DNA of 9,382 nt from CAIOGO01 sp964447445 (GTDB lineage: Bacteria; Bipolaricaulota; Bipolaricaulia; UBA7950; UBA9294). Under the pieces are notes generated by a model, which worked only from the letters and a program-made list of their open reading frames with translations, searched no databases and was not told where the DNA came from. The stretch lies in contig CAYUSW010000001.1 in the NCBI GenBank assembly GCA_964447445.1, forward strand, positions 1 through 9,382, in the 5' to 3' direction. This document shows positions 8,077-9,382 of the stretch, piece by piece; the first letter of the stretch is position 1, and each line of letters opens with the position of its first letter. Made by a program: the position numbers and the translations under genes.

Positions 8077-8100
8077 GACGCCCCCCGGGCCTACGGCGTC
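8077..8100 (-). terminator. Inverted repeat at the flavoprotein gene's stop codon
   Basis: GACGCC (8077-8082) and GGCGTC (8095-8100) are perfect inverted arms around a 12-base GC-rich loop. The right arm overlaps the TGA stop of the flavoprotein gene. It could end or weaken transcription before the protease gene. No T-run follows on the minus strand, so this stays tentative. Confidence 0.28.
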
Positions 8101-8476
8101 ACCTCAGCTTCTCGCTCCCGCAGTACACTTCCTCGACGGCGAGAACGACCGCGGCGTGGCCGGGTAGCTCTGGATCGAGCCACCTCTTCATCCCTTCGTA
8201 GTACGGCCCCCCCGTGTGCCGCTGCAAGAGACCCTTGACTTGGAACGCCTCGCCGCCCTGTGTGAGGAACAAGAGCGCGCCACGGCTGCCTCTCTCGATG
8301 TTCGCCCGGGTCTTGCCAAAGTAGTTATCGGCAACGAGCAGGTGCTCAGCGTCCGGCTGACTGACGCACGTGGCATAGATGGCGTTTGGCTCGCCCCGCG
8401 CGTCGACCGTCGCCAGCACGACGGGCCCCTCACGCTTCTGCCACGCGATGCTTGCTCTCTCCGGCAGTGTTGCCAC
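8099..8476 (-). CDS. Pyridoxamine 5'-phosphate oxidase-like FMN-binding split-barrel protein
   Basis: A 125-aa protein that fits, nearly end to end, a small family of PNPOx-like flavin-binding split barrels. Landmarks: WQKREGPVVLATVD (12-25), GEPNAIYATCVS (28-39), VADNYFGKTRANI (48-60), GALLFLTQGGEAFQVKG (66-82), and the C-terminal PGHAAVVLAVEEVY (105-118). These proteins usually dimerise and bind FMN or a related cofactor; the reaction is rarely known, and this is not evidence for vitamin B6 synthesis. The start was chosen at GTG 8476 because GGGAGG lies eight bases upstream and the length then matches the family. The frame stays open upstream to 9166, but that extension is low-complexity and runs antisense to the membrane-protein gene. 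It is the first minus-strand gene before the protease, and divergent from the small membrane protein. Confidence 0.85.
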   Translation of the reverse strand: MATLPERASIAWQKREGPVVLATVDARGEPNAIYATCVSQPDAEHLLVADNYFGKTRANIERGSRGALLFLTQGGEAFQVKGLLQRHTGGPYYEGMKRWLDPELPGHAAVVLAVEEVYCGSEKLR

Positions 8477-8484
8477 AAAGATCG

Positions 8485-8490
8485 CCTCCC
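8485..8490 (-). promoter_or_regulatory. Ribosome-binding site deciding the flavoprotein start
   Basis: The minus strand reads GGGAGG here, eight bases before GTG 8476. It decides for a 125-aa product rather than the much longer open frame. Confidence 0.7.
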
Positions 8491-8673
8491 AGATCGAGAG
8501 TGCCCGCAGCCTGGCGGTCGAGGCAAATCCCCGAGCCGCGCCGGCCGCGTGGTCCCGTCCCCTGTCGAGATGCGACGTCAAGAGCCGCCGGCCAGCACGT
8601 CCGCTCTCTTGGGCTACACTGTGACGTCGGCGGCCGTTGGAGAAACGCAGGGGATCGCCAGCCAGAGGCTGCC

Positions 8674-8684
8674 GGAGGGGGGAG
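8674..8684 (+). promoter_or_regulatory. Ribosome-binding site deciding the membrane-protein start
   Basis: A purine-rich run, GGAGGGGGGAG, ends three bases before ATG 8688; its GGAGG is nine bases from the ATG. It favours this start over the in-frame ATG at 8637, which would add 17 arginine-rich residues before the hydrophobic segment. Confidence 0.65.
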
Positions 8685-8687
8685 AGC

Positions 8688-9173
8688 ATGGTCTTCGCGA
8701 AGCTCTGGCTGCTCGGACTGCTTGCCGCGGTGCTGTTCGTGGCGGCGACGCCTCCGTTGTCGTCGCCGATCATTGTGAACACTCCCGAACAGGGGCAACC
8801 GGCGTCCACGCCTGTCGTGCAGCCCTGCCCGGACACGGCGACACCGCAGATCGCCGCCGCCGAGGAGAGATTGAATAGCCTGCGGGAGCGCGATCGACAG
8901 GAACTGAAGGCGGAGATCGCCCAGGCGACCACGCCGATGGCTGAGACCGACCAACGGCTGGCGCAGCTCGAGGAGCGGCTCAGGCTCGCTGAAGACCAGG
9001 CAGCCGCGCGGAAGGCAGATGTGGAAAACCTTCGCGGTACCATGGTCGCGCCGCTCGTGATGACCTGGGTGCTGACAGGGCTCGCGGCCATCGTCTTGGC
9101 AGGAGCCGCGTACAACGCCATCCAAGCGCGCCGCCGCGCGAGAGAGCTAAGCCAGAACGCTCCCACGCCGTAG
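8688..9173 (+). CDS. Small membrane protein with central coiled coil, function unknown
   Basis: I do not recognise a family. The 161-aa product begins MVFAKLWLLGLLAAVLFVAA, a membrane span or signal peptide. A Pro/Thr/Ser-rich stretch follows (21-53), containing one cysteine (Cys47). Residues about 55-115 are charged and heptad-like (AEERLNSLRERDRQELKAEI, then LAQLEERLRLAEDQ), so a coiled coil is likely. A second hydrophobic span (about 119-144) is followed by a basic tail, QARRRARELSQ. If the first segment is not cleaved, both ends could be cytoplasmic with the coiled coil outside; if it is cleaved, the coiled coil is periplasmic and anchored at its C-terminus. The positive-inside pattern at the second span fits either case. 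Codon use looks like the neighbours. Divergent from the flavoprotein gene with a 211-base gap. Such proteins can be scaffolds or sensors, but nothing here shows which. Confidence 0.72.
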   Translation: MVFAKLWLLGLLAAVLFVAATPPLSSPIIVNTPEQGQPASTPVVQPCPDTATPQIAAAEERLNSLRERDRQELKAEIAQATTPMAETDQRLAQLEERLRLAEDQAAARKADVENLRGTMVAPLVMTWVLTGLAAIVLAGAAYNAIQARRRARELSQNAPTP

Positions 9174-9382
9174 TCTCGGCTTTATGCCGTATGCTCGCGA
9201 GCCGCAAGGTGGACGTGCGGCGCCTTCCCGAGCAGGTTTGCCGCCGGGAACGAGCTCTACATGCGCGAGACAAGACAGAGCCAGGGCGAATGCGCGGAGT
9301 GAAGCCTTCGGACAACCGCAGGATGAGAGCCGCCGTGGGGGACGGCGTGTTCCCCATGAGGGCGAACTAAGGAGCTCGCCCC
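9174..9382. other. End region with no convincing gene; several possible RNA hairpins
   Basis: After the membrane-protein stop I see no recognisable coding sequence. A plus-strand frame from ATG 9184 is open to the edge, but its translation is low-complexity, rich in Arg, Gly, Pro and Ser, with no motif. Hairpins near the right end: CGCCGT (9331-9336) with ACGGCG (9342-9347) around a GGGGG loop; alternatively GGGGGA (9337-9342) with TTCCCC (9350-9355), which excludes the first; and GGGCGA (9360-9365) with TCGCCC (9376-9381). Confidence 0.45.
9369..9374 (+). promoter_or_regulatory. Ribosome-binding site pointing out of the window, inside a hairpin loop
   Basis: AAGGAG lies eight bases from the window end, so a start codon may come at or just after the right edge. 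It falls in the loop of the GGGCGA/TCGCCC hairpin (9360-9381). The next gene itself is not visible. Confidence 0.35.

Noticed and set aside
8477..9166. N-terminal extension of the flavoprotein frame to 355 codons
   Set aside because: The family length and the GGGAGG site fit GTG 8476. The extension is serine/alanine-rich and antisense to the membrane-protein gene.
8980..9357. A 125-codon minus-strand open frame at the right end
   Set aside because: Arginine-rich translation without motifs, overlapping the better-supported membrane-protein gene and its start-site evidence.
9174..9382. Group II intron 5' region or other mobile-element end
   Set aside because: Some short stretches recalled intron text, but no GTGYG boundary, domain V or reverse transcriptase is visible, so it cannot be supported.

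Overview
The window is gene-dense, high-GC bacterial DNA. The organism cannot be named from it. Shine-Dalgarno sites, a secreted M43-type protease, a polysaccharide pyruvyl transferase and an acyl-activating/reducing enzyme suggest a free-living, probably Gram-negative bacterium; a Myxococcota, other delta-type or candidate-phylum lineage is a guess. No rRNA, tRNA, CRISPR array or insertion sequence was seen.

Layout. From 5611 down to the left edge, three minus-strand genes form a probable operon: a CrtI/retinol-saturase-like FAD oxidoreductase (4106-5611), a polysaccharide pyruvyl transferase (2748-3992), and a very large gene (1-2751) whose product fuses an N-terminal thioester-reductase-type SDR domain to a long-chain acyl-CoA-synthetase-type adenylation domain. 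The last two overlap by 4 bases (GTGA). The large gene starts with GTG and runs off the window, and antisense frames obscure it, but its minus frame is open for 917 codons. Divergent from this operon is a 269-aa iron-sulfur protein (5788-6597) with an altered first cluster motif. Convergent with that is a secreted pappalysin-like metalloprotease (6674-7999). It is preceded on the minus strand by a 125-aa pyridoxamine 5'-phosphate oxidase-like flavoprotein (8099-8476). Divergent from the flavoprotein gene is a small membrane protein with a coiled coil (8688-9173). The last 209 bases hold no convincing gene but can form several hairpins and end in a ribosome-binding site that points out of the window.

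How the genes may work together (inference). The fusion could activate a fatty acid and reduce the thioester to an aldehyde or alcohol. With a pyruvyl transferase and a polyene-type FAD enzyme in the same operon, this suggests a surface or membrane product such as an ether lipid, a modified glycolipid or a pyruvylated lipid-linked glycan. The reductase-then-ligase order is the reverse of carboxylic acid reductases. As I remember it, it resembles the multidomain ElbD protein of myxobacterial ether-lipid synthesis. The most interesting points are this fusion and its operon, and the iron-sulfur protein in which each cluster motif keeps only three of four cysteines.
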